This document shows, piece by piece, positions 54,679-64,000 of a stretch of DNA of 64,000 nucleotides (position 1 is its first letter; the number at the start of each line of letters is the position of its first letter). Origin of the DNA: Sinorhizobium arboris LMG 14919 (GTDB lineage Bacteria; Pseudomonadota; Alphaproteobacteria; Rhizobiales; Rhizobiaceae); the NCBI RefSeq assembly GCF_000427465.1, contig NZ_ATYB01000009.1, positions 496,001 through 560,000 of the forward strand, written 5' to 3'. The position numbers and the translations under genes are program-made. The notes under the pieces are model-generated. The model searched no databases, had not been told where the DNA came from, and saw only the letters and a list, made by a program, of their open reading frames with translations.

Positions 54679-55383
54679 ATGGCTTGGATAAAGCACGTCC
54701 TGCTTTGGGCGTGGAAAGTGCTCACCACGCCGGCTGCGACTCTCAGCCTGGCCTTTCTGACGCTCGGAGGCTTCATCGGCGGCGTGGTTTTCTGGGGCGC
54801 CTTCAACACTGCGTTGGAGCTTACGAACACGGAAAAATTCTGCGTTTCCTGCCACGAGATGCGGGCCAACGTGTATGAAGAGTTGACGCGCACCGTGCAT
54901 TTCTCCAACCGCTCCGGCGTGCGTGCCTCCTGCCCGGACTGTCATGTTCCGCATGAATGGACGGACAAGATCGCCCGCAAGATGCAGGCCTCCAAGGAGG
55001 TGTGGGGCAAGATTTTCGGAACGATCAATACTCGCGAGAAGTTCCTCGACCACCGGCTGGAACTTGCCAAGCATGAATGGGCGAGATTGAAAGCCAACGA
55101 CAGCCTCGAATGCCGCAACTGTCACTCATCCGCGGCGATGGACCTTTCGAAGCAGACACAACGTGCCGCCGAGATCCATACGCGCTATCTCCTGCCCGGA
55201 AAGGCCACCTGCATCGATTGTCACAAGGGCATCGCTCACGAACTTCCCAACATGCAGGGTATTGAGCCCGGATGGAAGCTGCCGCCGGAACTCGAAGGTG
55301 AGACGCTCCCCTCCGCTTCCGCGATCGATGACCTGAAGAAGGCGATGGATGACGCCCATAGAATGGTCGCCTCAGAAAATTGA
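54679..55383 (+). CDS. napC: NapC, tetraheme quinol dehydrogenase
   Basis: 234 aa. An N-terminal TM anchor (about 14-40) and four haem motifs, CVSCH, CPDCH, CRNCH and CIDCH, of the NapC/NirT family. It oxidises membrane quinol and feeds NapB. It starts 3 bases after napB and ends the nap operon. Confidence 0.97.
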   Translation: MAWIKHVLLWAWKVLTTPAATLSLAFLTLGGFIGGVVFWGAFNTALELTNTEKFCVSCHEMRANVYEELTRTVHFSNRSGVRASCPDCHVPHEWTDKIARKMQASKEVWGKIFGTINTREKFLDHRLELAKHEWARLKANDSLECRNCHSSAAMDLSKQTQRAAEIHTRYLLPGKATCIDCHKGIAHELPNMQGIEPGWKLPPELEGETLPSASAIDDLKKAMDDAHRMVASEN

Positions 55384-55541
55384 CGTCAGCTGCGTGATCA
55401 TGGGACGATTTGTTCCAGAGAGGCCGGATGGCTGACTGACACCAACTGGAGTATAGAGCAATTGAAGGGACAACTGCGCAGCGGTTTCCGTCGCGAATTG
55501 CATTATTTCAAGAGTAATTCATTGCTGCAGTGGACATTGGA

Positions 55542-57059
55542 ATGCATTCAAAAGGCATCGTCGAAGGGACACGGCTTGGGCGGTCGCTCATCAGATGGCA
55601 GCTCGGCCGCCCCGCAGCCTACATTCTCGCGACTGCGGCGGTATTGAGTGTCGCTGCGCTGCGATTGGCGCTGTGGGATCTCCTGGGCCTCGGCGCCATT
55701 CTCCTTTCCTTCATCCCGGCGATGCTCCTGGCTGCGATAGCCGGCCAAGCAGGCCCGGTGGCCTTTGCATCCGGGCTCTCGCTTGCCGCATCAATCGCCG
55801 TCCAGCGGATCGAGGATGGCTCCGGTCCGAGTGTCGCCGAGTTGATCTTCTTCGGAGCGGCGGTACTTTTCGTAGTGGCGCTTGCGGAAGTTCTCCAGGC
55901 GGCGAGAGCCGCGATCGGCAGGACCGAGGATGTGGTAAAGGCCCGAGATGCGCATCTGAGGTCCATATTGGATACGGTGCCGGACGCCACTGTGGTCAGT
56001 GCTACCGATGGCACCATCGTCTCCTTCAACGCCGCGGCCGTCCGCCAGTTCGGCTATGCGGAGGAGGAAGTCATTGGCGAGAACCTTCGCCTGTTAATGC
56101 CAGAGCCCTATCGCCGCGAACACGATGGATACATGCAGCGCTACTTGAGAACCGGCGAAAAACGGATCATCGGCATTGATCGCGTCGTGTCCGGACGCAG
56201 GAAGGACGGGTCGATCTTTCCGATGAAGCTCGCGGTCGGGGAGATGCAGTCGGGCGGCGAGCGGTTTTTTACGGGTTTCATCAGAGACCTGACCGAGCGG
56301 GAGGAGTCTGCCGCGAGACTCGAACAGATCCAGGCCGAACTTGCGCGCCTCGCGCGTCTCAATGAGTTGGGCGAAATGGCATCGACGCTTGCGCATGAGC
56401 TGAACCAGCCTTTGTCGGCGATCGCCAACTATTCGCACGGCTGTACGAGGCTCCTGCGTGACATGGACGACGCCGTTGCAGCACGAATGCGCGGAGCGCT
56501 CGAGGAAGTGGCGAGCCAATCATTGCGGGCCGGTCAGATCATCAAGCATCTGAGGGAATTCGTCACGAAAGGCGAGACGGAAAAGGCGCCGGAAGATATT
56601 CGCAAGCTGGTCGAGGAGGCTGCCGCACTGGCATTGGTCGGTTCTCGCGAGCAAGGCGTCCGCACGGTATTCGAATATTTGCCCGGGGCCGAAATGGTAA
56701 TGGTCGACCGGATCCAGGTTCAACAGGTCCTCATCAATCTGATGCGTAATGCGATCGAGGCGATGCGCTCCGTGGAGCGCCGAGAGTTGACGATCCGCAC
56801 GATGTCGGCTGATGCGGGCGAGGTTGCCGTTGTCGTTGAAGACACGGGCGGAGGCATTCCGGAGGAAATCGCCGGTCAGCTCTTCAAGCCCTTTGTGACG
56901 ACAAAGGCAAGCGGAATGGGCATCGGGCTTTCCATCTCGAAGCGTATCGTCGATGCGCACGGAGGTGAAATGACTGTCACGAAAAATGCGGCCGGCGGGG
57001 CTACTTTCCGGTTCACGCTTCCCGCCTATGTAGATGAACGGATCGACGCAAATGACTGA
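55542..57059 (+). CDS. fixL: FixL oxygen-sensing histidine kinase
   Basis: 505 aa from the ATG at 55542. This start puts the haem ligand at His194 (in [10 protein letters not shown]) and the phospho-acceptor at His285 ([11 protein letters not shown]), the numbering known for S. meliloti FixL; a GTG four codons earlier is possible. Layout: four TM helices (about 25-120), haem PAS (about 130-255), HisKA and HATPase (about 270-500, with DTGGGIPEE and GIGLSISK). It is inactive when oxygen binds the haem and phosphorylates FixJ in low oxygen. Overlaps fixJ by 8 bases. Confidence 0.97.
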   Translation: MHSKGIVEGTRLGRSLIRWQLGRPAAYILATAAVLSVAALRLALWDLLGLGAILLSFIPAMLLAAIAGQAGPVAFASGLSLAASIAVQRIEDGSGPSVAELIFFGAAVLFVVALAEVLQAARAAIGRTEDVVKARDAHLRSILDTVPDATVVSATDGTIVSFNAAAVRQFGYAEEEVIGENLRLLMPEPYRREHDGYMQRYLRTGEKRIIGIDRVVSGRRKDGSIFPMKLAVGEMQSGGERFFTGFIRDLTEREESAARLEQIQAELARLARLNELGEMASTLAHELNQPLSAIANYSHGCTRLLRDMDDAVAARMRGALEEVASQSLRAGQIIKHLREFVTKGETEKAPEDIRKLVEEAAALALVGSREQGVRTVFEYLPGAEMVMVDRIQVQQVLINLMRNAIEAMRSVERRELTIRTMSADAGEVAVVVEDTGGGIPEEIAGQLFKPFVTTKASGMGIGLSISKRIVDAHGGEMTVTKNAAGGATFRFTLPAYVDERIDAND

Positions 57060-57666
57060 CTATACGGTGCACATTGTCGATGATGAAGAGCCGGTGAGAA
57101 AGTCGCTGGCCTTCATGCTGACGATGAACGGATTCGCCGTGAAAATGCATCAATCTGCAGCGGCCTTTCTCGCCTTTGCGCCGAACGTCAAGAGCGGGGT
57201 CCTCGTGACGGATCTGAGAATGCCGGAGATGTCGGGCGTGGACCTCCTTCGCAATCTCGGCGACCGCAACATCAAGATACCGTCGATCGTGATTACGGGG
57301 CACGGCGACGTGCCCATGGCGGTAGAGGCCATGAAGGCGGGGGCGGTGGATTTCATCGAGAAACCCTTCGAGGACACCGTGATCATCGAGGCAATCGAGA
57401 GGGCATCTGAACATCTGGTCGTTCCGGAAGCCGATGCGGACGAAGCCAGCGAAATCCGGGCCAGGCTCCAGACGCTGAGCGAGAGAGAACGCCAGGTGCT
57501 CTCGGCGGTCGTGGCGGGCCTTCCCAACAAATCGATCGCGTATGACTTGGACATCAGTCCACGCACCGTCGAGGTGCATCGCGCGAATGTAATGGCCAAA
57601 ATGAAGGCGAAGAGCCTTCCCCACCTCGTGCGAATGGCTCTCGCCGCAGGTTTCGGTCCATCCTGA
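57052..57666 (+). CDS. fixJ: FixJ response regulator
   Basis: 204 aa, the S. meliloti FixJ length. Receiver domain with acidic pair at 10-11, phospho-acceptor Asp54 (VTDLRMPEM) and Lys104-type EKPFEDT; C-terminal LuxR-type helix-turn-helix (about 140-200) with [22 protein letters not shown] and [15 protein letters not shown]. Phosphorylated FixJ activates fixK and nifA. The ATG lies inside the fixL end, so translation is coupled. Confidence 0.97.
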   Translation: MTDYTVHIVDDEEPVRKSLAFMLTMNGFAVKMHQSAAAFLAFAPNVKSGVLVTDLRMPEMSGVDLLRNLGDRNIKIPSIVITGHGDVPMAVEAMKAGAVDFIEKPFEDTVIIEAIERASEHLVVPEADADEASEIRARLQTLSERERQVLSAVVAGLPNKSIAYDLDISPRTVEVHRANVMAKMKAKSLPHLVRMALAAGFGPS

Positions 57667-57677
57667 TTTCCACCGAG

Positions 57678-57691
57678 TTGATCTCGCGCAA
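57678..57691. promoter_or_regulatory. FixK-like box upstream of fixT
   Basis: TTGATCTCGCGCAA has the TTGAT arm and a weaker CGCAA arm. It is centred 42 bases before a predicted start near 57726, which leaves about 42 bases before the TTG start I assign to fixT at 57768. FixK control of fixT is known in S. meliloti. Confidence 0.5.
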
Positions 57692-57767
57692 TGCGTCGCA
57701 TTGCCGCGAACGTTCTAATACTGGCTCACGGCGGGCAGACGCACGCCAGATTGAGCGGAACTTCAAC

Positions 57768-58115
57768 TTGTTGCCTGGAAGAAGCATTGTCGTCGTCGCA
57801 GCGGACCACGGCCTCCGGCGGTCTGTGGCATTCGCGCTCGAGGTCGAAGGATATCCGACCGAGTCGTACGACACCTTGCGGGAAGCCGAAGACGCTTCCC
57901 GGGTGGCGCTCTGCACGATTCTGGATGACGAGATCGTGAGAGCCGAGCCGCAGGCCGCCACGCGGTTGCTGCAATATCTCGGATCCCGGGCCATCCTGCT
58001 GGTGGACGGCTTGTCGGCACTTCGAGCGCATGCCGACACCACGGTTTTGACGAAGCCGTTCAGCGGTCCCGACCTGCTCGGCGTGATCAACAACCTTATC
58101 CAGGCGGCTAAGTAG
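57768..58115 (+). CDS. fixT: FixT-like antikinase (receiver-domain-like)
   Basis: 115 aa from a TTG at 57768 or 57771; a start further up would overlap the FixK-like box. It has a receiver-like fold without the usual acidic start (IVVVAADHGLRR where receivers have DD) and ends with LTKPFSG, like the Lys-Pro motif of receivers, then a helix to the end. S. meliloti FixT inhibits FixL autophosphorylation and so damps the FixLJ cascade. Position between fixJ and fixK and length agree; sequence identity cannot be checked here. The start codon is uncertain. Confidence 0.75.
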   Translation: MLPGRSIVVVAADHGLRRSVAFALEVEGYPTESYDTLREAEDASRVALCTILDDEIVRAEPQAATRLLQYLGSRAILLVDGLSALRAHADTTVLTKPFSGPDLLGVINNLIQAAK

Positions 58116-58124
58116 TTTCCCTTA
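58109..58124 (+). promoter_or_regulatory. FixJ-binding site of the fixK promoter
   Basis: TAAGTAGTTTCCCTTA overlaps the fixT stop codon and lies 71-86 bases upstream of the fixK ATG. It matches the high-affinity FixJ site I recall in the S. meliloti fixK promoter (GTAGTTTCCC core). Confidence 0.75.
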
Positions 58125-58194
58125 GTGATCAAACCGAATTTCTCGTTGCCCCGCGAATTGCCAATCTACCCCCATATCGAACAGGGGATAAGAG

Positions 58195-58833
58195 ATGTAC
58201 GCCGCTGCACAACTCAAGAAACAGTCCTTCCAACAGGCCGATGACTTCGCACTGACCCAGACGGCCGGACCGCATCTTGTCGCCACGTACAAGGCCGGTC
58301 GCGAGATCTATGCAGAAGGCGATGCGATTGAGAAGTGCTACGAAGTTTCCAAGGGAGCCGTGCGTGTTTACCGCCTGCTCTCGGATGGACGGCGACAAGT
58401 CGTATCCTTTCATCTCCCGGGCGAAATGTTCGGTTTCGAGGCGGGCTCCAGCCATTGCTTCTTTGCCGAGGCCATCACCGAAACAACGCTGGCGGTTTTC
58501 GGCCGGCGGCAAATGCAGGAGCGCTCGCGGGACCTTCTCGCCCTTGCCTTGACGGGCATGGCGCGGGCTCAGCAGCATCTTCTGGTGATCGGCAGGCAAT
58601 GCGCCGTGGAACGGATTGCCGCATTTCTGGTCGACCTGTGCGAGCGTCAGGGTGGAGGCAGACAGCTGCGATTGCCGATGTCACGGCAAGACATCGCCGA
58701 CTATCTCGGCCTGACCATCGAAACCGTTTCGCGCGTGGTCACCAAGCTGAAGGAGCGCAGTGTCATCTCTCTCACGGACGCAAGGACGATCGACATCGTG
58801 AGGCCGGACGCGCTCCGCTCGCTTTGCAACTAG
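58195..58833 (+). CDS. fixK: FixK, Crp/Fnr-type regulator
   Basis: 212 aa. N-terminal beta-roll without Fnr-type Fe-S cysteines; C-terminal helix-turn-helix MSRQDIADYLGLTIETVSRVV (parts about 160-185). FixK activates fixNOQP, fixGHI and other genes at TTGAT-N4-ATCAA sites and fixT, closing a negative loop on FixL. AAGAG-type site before the ATG. It is expressed from the FixJ site just upstream. Confidence 0.97.
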   Translation: MYAAAQLKKQSFQQADDFALTQTAGPHLVATYKAGREIYAEGDAIEKCYEVSKGAVRVYRLLSDGRRQVVSFHLPGEMFGFEAGSSHCFFAEAITETTLAVFGRRQMQERSRDLLALALTGMARAQQHLLVIGRQCAVERIAAFLVDLCERQGGGRQLRLPMSRQDIADYLGLTIETVSRVVTKLKERSVISLTDARTIDIVRPDALRSLCN

Positions 58834-58913
58834 AAGGGGGTCTGCGCAGCAGACTCTCCTCTGTCCTCTGCAGGCGCCGACGGAGTGGCCATTCGGCGGG
58901 AGGAGCAAGAATC

Positions 58914-59369
58914 ATGTTCGTGAAGGAGATGTCTCGCGAGGAATGCCAAAGCGTGGTCGCGGCCGCAGATCTGGCGCGATTGGCCTGCTGCAAGGAAGGC
59001 CAGCCCTATATTGTGCCGATCAACTACGCGCTCCTGGGCAACTGCCTCTACTGCTTTTCCATGCCAGGCCAAAAAATCGACTGGATGCGCAGCAACCCCA
59101 AGGTCGCCCTTCAGATCGGCGAGTTTGCCAGCAATCGCCAGTGGAAGAGCGTCGTGGTAAGGGGGCGGTACCGCGAACTGGCGCAGACTGAGGGTCGTTG
59201 TGATGAGCGCATTCACGCTTGGTCCCTCCTCGAAAAGAGGCCCAATTGGTGGGAGCCCGGCGGACTTACACCTGTGCCGCGGGAGATTTCAGGCGCGTCT
59301 GCGCATGTCTTCTTCTGCGTGGAGATAGACGAGATGACCGGCCGTGCAGCCTGCCCGGGCGAGCTTTAG
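58914..59369 (+). CDS. fixM: FixM-like flavin-binding (pyridoxamine-phosphate-oxidase-like) protein
   Basis: 151 aa, FMN-binding split-barrel fold of the pyridoxamine 5'-phosphate oxidase-like group: MSREECQSVVAAADLARLAC at the start, PYIVPINYALLGNCLYCFS (about 29-47), then the GQKIDWMRSNPKVALQI loop. In S. meliloti a gene called fixM lies between fixK1 and fixN1, in the same order. GGGAGGAG precedes the ATG. Catalytic function not established. An earlier, longer frame overlaps fixK and is rejected. Confidence 0.8.
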   Translation: MFVKEMSREECQSVVAAADLARLACCKEGQPYIVPINYALLGNCLYCFSMPGQKIDWMRSNPKVALQIGEFASNRQWKSVVVRGRYRELAQTEGRCDERIHAWSLLEKRPNWWEPGGLTPVPREISGASAHVFFCVEIDEMTGRAACPGEL

Positions 59370-59697
59370 TCTTATGCATGACGGCGGCACGGTGGGACTC
59401 GGAAACACGGCAGCGTCTTCGTCCGGAATTGGCAATTTCAAAGACTCCTACTGCATGCTTGAAAGGCCGGCGCGCCCTAACTCTTGGAGCTGCGCCGGGC
59501 GGAAAACCGTCACAGATTTTTCCGCGGAAGCGCTTTAGCCTCCTGCTGCCCGGTTGTTCGCCGGCGGCCACCCCGCTCGGGGACTCTCGCATTGCATCTG
59601 TGATCCCCGAATTTCCCTCACCCCGTCTTCGACTGGAGCGACGCGTCCCTCGCCGCCCGATCTTCGGAGAACACGCTCTGCAGGGTGTCGAAGCGTC

Positions 59698-59711
59698 TTG
59701 ATCTGAATCAA
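59698..59711. promoter_or_regulatory. FixK box (anaerobox) of fixNOQP
   Basis: TTGATCTGAATCAA is a perfect TTGAT-N4-ATCAA box 100 bases upstream of the fixN ATG. The expected start is near 59746. The rest of the 441-base gap from 59370 has no convincing gene. Confidence 0.9.
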
Positions 59712-59810
59712 GGTAGCGAGGACCTGACTCTGACAATTCTCGGAAGGATTTTGGCGGGTTGCGTGCCAGGGCGCGCGTCAGCAGCGTTTAGGAGAGTTGG
59801 GGACCCAACC

Positions 59811-61430
59811 ATGAAACACACAGTCGAGATGGTCGTGCTTGCCATCGGCGCCTTTCTGGCGCTGGTCGGAGCAGGCTTCGCCCAGGACCGCCTTTTCGGC
59901 GCGCATATGTGGGTACTGTTCTTCGTGCTGCTCGGCGGGACGTTGGTGCTCATGCGCCGTGTTGATTTTCGTCCGGCTGCTGCGGGTCATCGGGCCGGCC
60001 GGACGGAATATTTCGACGAGGTCGTGAAGTACGGCGTCATCGCCACGGTGTTCTGGGGCGTGGTCGGCTTTCTTGTAGGCGTCGTCGTAGCCCTGCAGCT
60101 TGCCTTCCCCGATCTCAATGTGGAGCCCTGGTTCAACTTCGGTCGCATGCGGCCGCTCCACACCTCGGCCGTGATCTTCGCGTTCGGCGGCAACGCGCTG
60201 ATCGCCACGTCTTTCTATGTGGTTCAGCGCACCAGTCGCGCGCGCCTCTTCGGCGGAGATCTCGGCTGGTTCGTTTTCTGGGGGTATCAGCTTTTCATCG
60301 TGCTTGCAGCGACCGGCTACCTGCTCGGCATCACGCAGTCACGCGAATACGCGGAGCCGGAATGGTACGTCGATATCTGGCTGACCATCGTATGGGTCGC
60401 CTATCTGGTCGTCTTCCTGGGCACGATCCTGGTGCGCAAGGAGCCGCACATCTACGTCGCGAACTGGTTCTATCTCGCCTTCATCGTGACGATCGCCATG
60501 CTGCACATCGTCAACAACCTGGCGGTGCCGGTGTCGTTCCTGGGCTCCAAGAGTTATTCGGCCTTCGCCGGCGTCCAGGATGCGCTGACGCAATGGTGGT
60601 ACGGCCACAATGCGGTCGGCTTCTTCCTGACCGCCGGCTTTCTGGCGATGATGTACTACTTCATCCCGAAGCAGGTGAACCGCCCCGTCTATTCCTACCG
60701 CTTGTCGATCATCCACTTCTGGGCGCTGATCTTCATGTATATCTGGGCTGGTCCCCACCACCTGCACTACACGGCATTGCCGGACTGGGCGCAGACACTC
60801 GGCATGGTCTTCTCCATCATGCTCTGGATGCCCTCCTGGGGCGGCATGATCAACGGCCTGATGACGCTCTCCGGTGCCTGGGACAAGATCCGCACGGATC
60901 CGGTCGTGCGTATGATGGTCATGGCCGTCGCCTTTTACGGCATGGCGACCTTCGAAGGGCCCATGATGTCTATCAAGACCGTCAACTCGCTGAGCCACTA
61001 TACCGACTGGACCATCGGTCACGTCCATTCCGGCGCGCTCGGCTGGAACGGTCTCATCACCTTCGGTGCCGTTTACTATCTGGTTCCGAAGCTCTGGAAC
61101 CGGGAGCGGCTTTACAGCCTGCAAATGGTCAACTGGCATTTTTGGCTCGCGACCCTCGGCATCGTCGTCTACGCCGCCACGATGTGGGTAGCCGGCATCC
61201 AGCAGGGGCTGATGTGGCGCGAATATGATGACCAGGGTTTCCTCGTCTACTCCTTCGCGGAGTCGGTGGCGGCGATGTTCCCGTACTACGTCATGCGCGC
61301 CGCGGGCGGTGCCCTGTTCCTCGCCGGCGCGCTCCTAATGGCCTTCAACGTAACAATGACCATTCTCGGCCGCGTGCGCGACGAGGCCGCGGCCCCGGAA
61401 GCCGCGCCACTGCCGGCACCGGCGGAATAG
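59811..61430 (+). CDS. fixN: Cytochrome cbb3 oxidase subunit I
   Basis: 539 aa, the standard FixN length. Twelve TM helices of the heme-copper oxidase fold: [20 protein letters not shown] and the CuB region [19 protein letters not shown] and [12 protein letters not shown]; the cbb3-specific [13 protein letters not shown] near the end. High-affinity oxygen reduction for microaerobic and nodule respiration. I start at ATG 59811, with GGAGAG upstream; a longer frame lacks any TM or signal logic. Confidence 0.97.
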   Translation: MKHTVEMVVLAIGAFLALVGAGFAQDRLFGAHMWVLFFVLLGGTLVLMRRVDFRPAAAGHRAGRTEYFDEVVKYGVIATVFWGVVGFLVGVVVALQLAFPDLNVEPWFNFGRMRPLHTSAVIFAFGGNALIATSFYVVQRTSRARLFGGDLGWFVFWGYQLFIVLAATGYLLGITQSREYAEPEWYVDIWLTIVWVAYLVVFLGTILVRKEPHIYVANWFYLAFIVTIAMLHIVNNLAVPVSFLGSKSYSAFAGVQDALTQWWYGHNAVGFFLTAGFLAMMYYFIPKQVNRPVYSYRLSIIHFWALIFMYIWAGPHHLHYTALPDWAQTLGMVFSIMLWMPSWGGMINGLMTLSGAWDKIRTDPVVRMMVMAVAFYGMATFEGPMMSIKTVNSLSHYTDWTIGHVHSGALGWNGLITFGAVYYLVPKLWNRERLYSLQMVNWHFWLATLGIVVYAATMWVAGIQQGLMWREYDDQGFLVYSFAESVAAMFPYYVMRAAGGALFLAGALLMAFNVTMTILGRVRDEAAAPEAAPLPAPAE

Positions 61431-61441
61431 GAGGGCAGACT

Positions 61442-62173
61442 GTGTCCATTCTCGATAAGCACGCACTACTGGAACGGAATGCCACGTTACTCCTCGTCGG
61501 CTCCCTGCTCGTCGTCTCCATCGGCGGCATCGTGGAAATCGCACCGCTCTTCTATCTCGAAAACACCATCGAGAAGGTCGAGGGAATGCGGCCCTATTCG
61601 CCGCTGGAACTCGCCGGACGCGACATCTACATTCGCGAAGGCTGCTATGTTTGCCACAGCCAGATGATCCGTCCGTTCCGGGACGAAGTCGAGCGCTACG
61701 GCCACTATTCACTGGCGGCGGAGTCTATGTACGACCACCCGTTTCAGTGGGGGTCGAAGCGGACGGGGCCGGATCTCGCCCGCGTGGGCGACCGCTACTC
61801 CAATGAATGGCACGTGCAGCACATGGTCGAACCCCGCTCGGTCGTGCCGGAATCGGTGATGCCGAGCTATGGCTTCCTCAAGGAAACTCCGCTTGAGGTG
61901 ACGAATGTCGCCATGAACCTCAAGGCGAACAGGGCGGTCGGCGTTCCCTATACGGACGCGATGATCGACAACGCGGCGGCGGATCTAAAGGCCCAGGCCG
62001 ATCCAAGTGCCGATGCTTCCGGCGTGGAGGCACGCTACCCCAAGGCCAAGCTCGGCGATTTTGACGGCGATCCGCAACGGCTGACCGAGATGGATGCGCT
62101 CATCGCCTATCTCCAGATGCTTGGCACGCTCGCCGACTTCTCCACCTATGACGACACCACCGGTTATCGCTGA
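61442..62173 (+). CDS. fixO: Cytochrome cbb3 oxidase subunit II
   Basis: 243 aa, membrane-anchored monoheme cytochrome c. One N-terminal TM helix (about 14-37), then [18 protein letters not shown] (about 63-80) binding haem. GTG start at 61442 with GGAGGGC upstream. It lies 11 bases after fixN. Confidence 0.97.
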   Translation: MSILDKHALLERNATLLLVGSLLVVSIGGIVEIAPLFYLENTIEKVEGMRPYSPLELAGRDIYIREGCYVCHSQMIRPFRDEVERYGHYSLAAESMYDHPFQWGSKRTGPDLARVGDRYSNEWHVQHMVEPRSVVPESVMPSYGFLKETPLEVTNVAMNLKANRAVGVPYTDAMIDNAAADLKAQADPSADASGVEARYPKAKLGDFDGDPQRLTEMDALIAYLQMLGTLADFSTYDDTTGYR

Positions 62174-62184
62174 GAGGATCGCAT

Positions 62185-62337
62185 ATGGAAACCTACACGG
62201 TCATGCGCCATTTCGCCGATAGCTGGGGACTGCTTGCCATGACCCTCTTCTTCCTCGGCGTTATCCTTTTCAATTTTCGGCCAGGCGCCAAAAAATCCGC
62301 TGCTCAGGCCTCTGCCATCCCGCTGAAGGAGGACTGA
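62185..62337 (+). CDS. fixQ: Cytochrome cbb3 oxidase subunit IV
   Basis: 50 aa, single TM helix (about 14-32; WGLLAMTLFFLGVILFNF) followed by a short basic tail ending in LKED. This is the FixQ/CcoQ form that stabilises FixNOP. ATG 62185 follows GAGAGGA. Confidence 0.9.
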   Translation: METYTVMRHFADSWGLLAMTLFFLGVILFNFRPGAKKSAAQASAIPLKED

Positions 62338-62340
62338 TCC

Positions 62341-63204
62341 ATGACTGACAAGCACATTGACGAGATAACCGGCGTAGAGACCACCGGGCATGAATGGGAC
62401 GGCATTCGCGAGCTCAACAATCCTATGCCGCGCTGGTGGGTCTACAGCTTTTACGCGACGATCATCTGGGCGATAGGATATGCCGTCGCCTATCCATCAT
62501 GGCCATTGCTGACGGAAGCGACCAAGGGGGTGCTCGGCTATTCGAGCCGCGCCGAGGTCAGTGCGGAACTGACAGAAGCGAAGGCAGCGCAGGCGGGTAA
62601 CCTGGAGCGCATCGCTTCGAGTACGGTCGAGGACATCATGGCCAACCCGGAACTGAAGCAGTTCGCGATCGCGGCCGGTGCATCTGCCTTCAAGGTGAAT
62701 TGCGCACAATGTCATGGGTCGGGTGCGGCCGGCGGGAAAGGTTTCCCGAACCTGAACGACGACGAGTGGCTCTGGGGCGGCAAGCCTGAGGAGATCTACC
62801 AGACGATTGCGCATGGCATACGCTACACCGGTGACGGAGAGACGCGCGTCTCGGAAATGCCGGCCTTTACGGACATGCTGGCGCCCCACGAAGTCCGGGC
62901 GACCGCAGCCTACGTGGCGAGCCTGACCGGAACACCCTCCAACCCGGCGCTTGTGGAATCCGGCAAGCAGCTCTTCGCCGAGAACTGCGCCTCGTGCCAT
63001 GGAGCGGACGCGAGAGGCACCCGCGAGCTAGGTGCGCCCAATCTTGCCGACGCGATCTGGCTGAACGGCGAGGGGGAGCAGGCGGTCATCGATCAGATGA
63101 GATCGCCGAAGCATGGGGTCATGCCAGCCTGGTTGCAGCGCATCGGCGATCCGGTCGTGAAAGAGCTTGCAGTCTTCGTTCATTCGCTGGGCGGCGGCGA
63201 GTAG
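62341..63204 (+). CDS. fixP: Cytochrome cbb3 oxidase subunit III
   Basis: 287 aa membrane-anchored diheme cytochrome c. N-terminal TM helix (about 34-55, MPRWWVYSFYATIIWAIGYA), haem motifs CAQCH (about 122) and CASCH (about 219), with Met ligands in SEMPAF and GVMPAW. GGAGG before the ATG, 3 bases after fixQ. Confidence 0.97.
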   Translation: MTDKHIDEITGVETTGHEWDGIRELNNPMPRWWVYSFYATIIWAIGYAVAYPSWPLLTEATKGVLGYSSRAEVSAELTEAKAAQAGNLERIASSTVEDIMANPELKQFAIAAGASAFKVNCAQCHGSGAAGGKGFPNLNDDEWLWGGKPEEIYQTIAHGIRYTGDGETRVSEMPAFTDMLAPHEVRATAAYVASLTGTPSNPALVESGKQLFAENCASCHGADARGTRELGAPNLADAIWLNGEGEQAVIDQMRSPKHGVMPAWLQRIGDPVVKELAVFVHSLGGGE

Positions 63205-63306
63205 CGAATACGAGACCCTGGCGGCCACGCGAGAGCAGTGTAGCCGCCGTGGCGACTTTTCCCGGTGAAGGTGGTGTCCACTGCCGGTGCGGCGCCCGTC
63301 GCAAAC

Positions 63307-63320
63307 TTGACGCAGATCAA
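63307..63320. promoter_or_regulatory. FixK box upstream of fixG
   Basis: TTGACGCAGATCAA differs from the consensus TTGAT-N4-ATCAA at one position. It lies 65 bases before the ATG I use for fixG, giving a predicted start near 63355. Confidence 0.75.
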
Positions 63321-63384
63321 GGCGCGCGACGGCCGCGTGGCGCAAACCTCCTCTGACAGTCAAGTTCCAGTCGGGATTGCCCAG

Positions 63385-64000
63385 ATGCTTCATCAGCCCG
63401 CCCATAAAGCTGGCTCCGTCGAGCGGCTCGAAGCCGAGCCCGTCAATGCCGCGCGTTTGCGCAAACCGCTTTACGAGAAGCGGCGGAAGATTTTTCCCAA
63501 ACGTGCCGAGGGCCGCTTCCGCCGGTTCAAGTGGTTTGTGATGCTGGTGACGCTCAGCATCTACTATTTGACGCCGTGGATTCGCTGGGATCGCGGCGCG
63601 TATGCGCCGGACCAGGCCGTTTTGATCGATCTTGCCGCGCGGCGGTTCTATTTCTTCTTCATCGAAATATGGCCGCAAGAATTCTTCTTCGTGGCGGGGC
63701 TCCTCGTCATGGCGGGCTTCGGCCTCTTTCTGGTGACCTCGGCGGTCGGCCGCGCCTGGTGCGGCTACGCCTGTCCGCAAACCGTCTGGGTCGATCTCTT
63801 CCTGGTGATCGAGCGCTTCATCGAGGGCGACCGTAATGCCCGCATGCGCCTCGACGCCGCGCCTTGGACGCTGGACAAGGTTCGCAAGCGCGTTGCCAAG
63901 CATGCGATCTGGCTGGTGATCGGCGTTGCGACCGGGGGTGCCTGGATATTCTACTTCGCCGACGCTCCCTCGCTGATGAAGAGCTTCATTGCACTCGAGG
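63385..64000 (+). CDS. fixG: FixG, cbb3-associated iron-sulfur protein (partial)
   Basis: The first 205 codons are present; the rest is beyond the window. The N-terminal part has KIFPKRAEGRFRRFKW (about 36-51), TM helices (about 52-72, 90-120, 170-195) and GRAWCGYACPQTVW (about 125-138), typical of FixG/CcoG. This protein helps copper handling for cbb3 assembly, usually with fixHIS. Start at 63385 (MLHQPAHKAG) is inferred from the following family-like sequence; the box at 63307 is upstream. Confidence 0.9.
   Translation, partial: MLHQPAHKAGSVERLEAEPVNAARLRKPLYEKRRKIFPKRAEGRFRRFKWFVMLVTLSIYYLTPWIRWDRGAYAPDQAVLIDLAARRFYFFFIEIWPQEFFFVAGLLVMAGFGLFLVTSAVGRAWCGYACPQTVWVDLFLVIERFIEGDRNARMRLDAAPWTLDKVRKRVAKHAIWLVIGVATGGAWIFYFADAPSLMKSFIALE

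Noticed and set aside
58335..58913. A long open frame overlapping fixK and running into fixM
   Set aside because: It is an out-of-frame shadow of fixK rich in Arg and Pro; fixM has its own strong ribosome site and ATG at 58914.

Overview
The window looks like a symbiotic-plasmid or other accessory replicon segment of a fast-growing rhizobium close to Sinorhizobium/Ensifer. This rests on a high-GC sequence with FixLJ-FixT-FixK, a FixM-like flavoprotein, fixNOQP-fixG, a second nuo operon, a SyrB-type regulator and a complete nitrate-to-N2O pathway, all closely resembling proteins I know from the Sinorhizobium meliloti pSymA respiratory region. No database search was possible, so genus and replicon are inferences.

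Layout. 1-6.4 kb: a peptide/opine-type ABC importer (two permeases, one cut by the left edge, and two paralogous periplasmic binding proteins) divergent from a TrzA/AtzB-type amidohydrolase; both binding-protein promoters carry the same 22-bp palindrome. 6.5-9.7 kb: a cytochrome c plus two-subunit molybdenum hydroxylase (IorAB type). 10-13.2 kb: an OmpR/EnvZ-type two-component pair and two small envelope proteins. 13.5-15.0 kb: a SyrB-like regulator, a divergent protein sharing its C-terminal coiled coil, and a structured small RNA with four anti-Shine-Dalgarno loops. 15.3-31.9 kb: a complete complex I set, with J-K-(antiporter-like)-(84-aa protein)-(antiporter-like)-M-N-A-B-C-D-E-F-G on the plus strand and H-I-CBS protein converging from the minus strand.

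32.7-50.5 kb is the denitrification island: nnrU with two unknown small genes, norEF-norCBQD, hemN, a little-studied cassette (DUF2249, a 12-TM heme-copper-oxidase-like protein, a double DUF2249, DUF59), a diguanylate cyclase, nnrS, nirK-nirV, nnrR and pseudoazurin. 50.7-55.4 kb is napEFDABC. 55.5 kb to the right edge is fixLJ-fixT-fixK-fixM-fixNOQP-fixG, the last cut by the window.

How it works together. FixL/FixJ sense low oxygen and drive fixK; FixK and NnrR are Crp/Fnr-type regulators, and ten sites of the form TTGNN-N4-NNCAA lie in front of nor, nnrU, hemN, nirK/nnrS, pseudoazurin, nap, fixT, fixN, fixG and, unexpectedly, the SyrB-like gene. NADH enters through the second complex I, and electrons go to the cbb3 oxidase in microaerobic cells or, via NapC and c-type cytochromes/pseudoazurin, to nitrate, nitrite and NO. 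No nos (N2O reductase) genes are in the window. Three copies of a palindromic interspersed repeat (3.1, 10.3 and 32.0 kb) sit between the modules.
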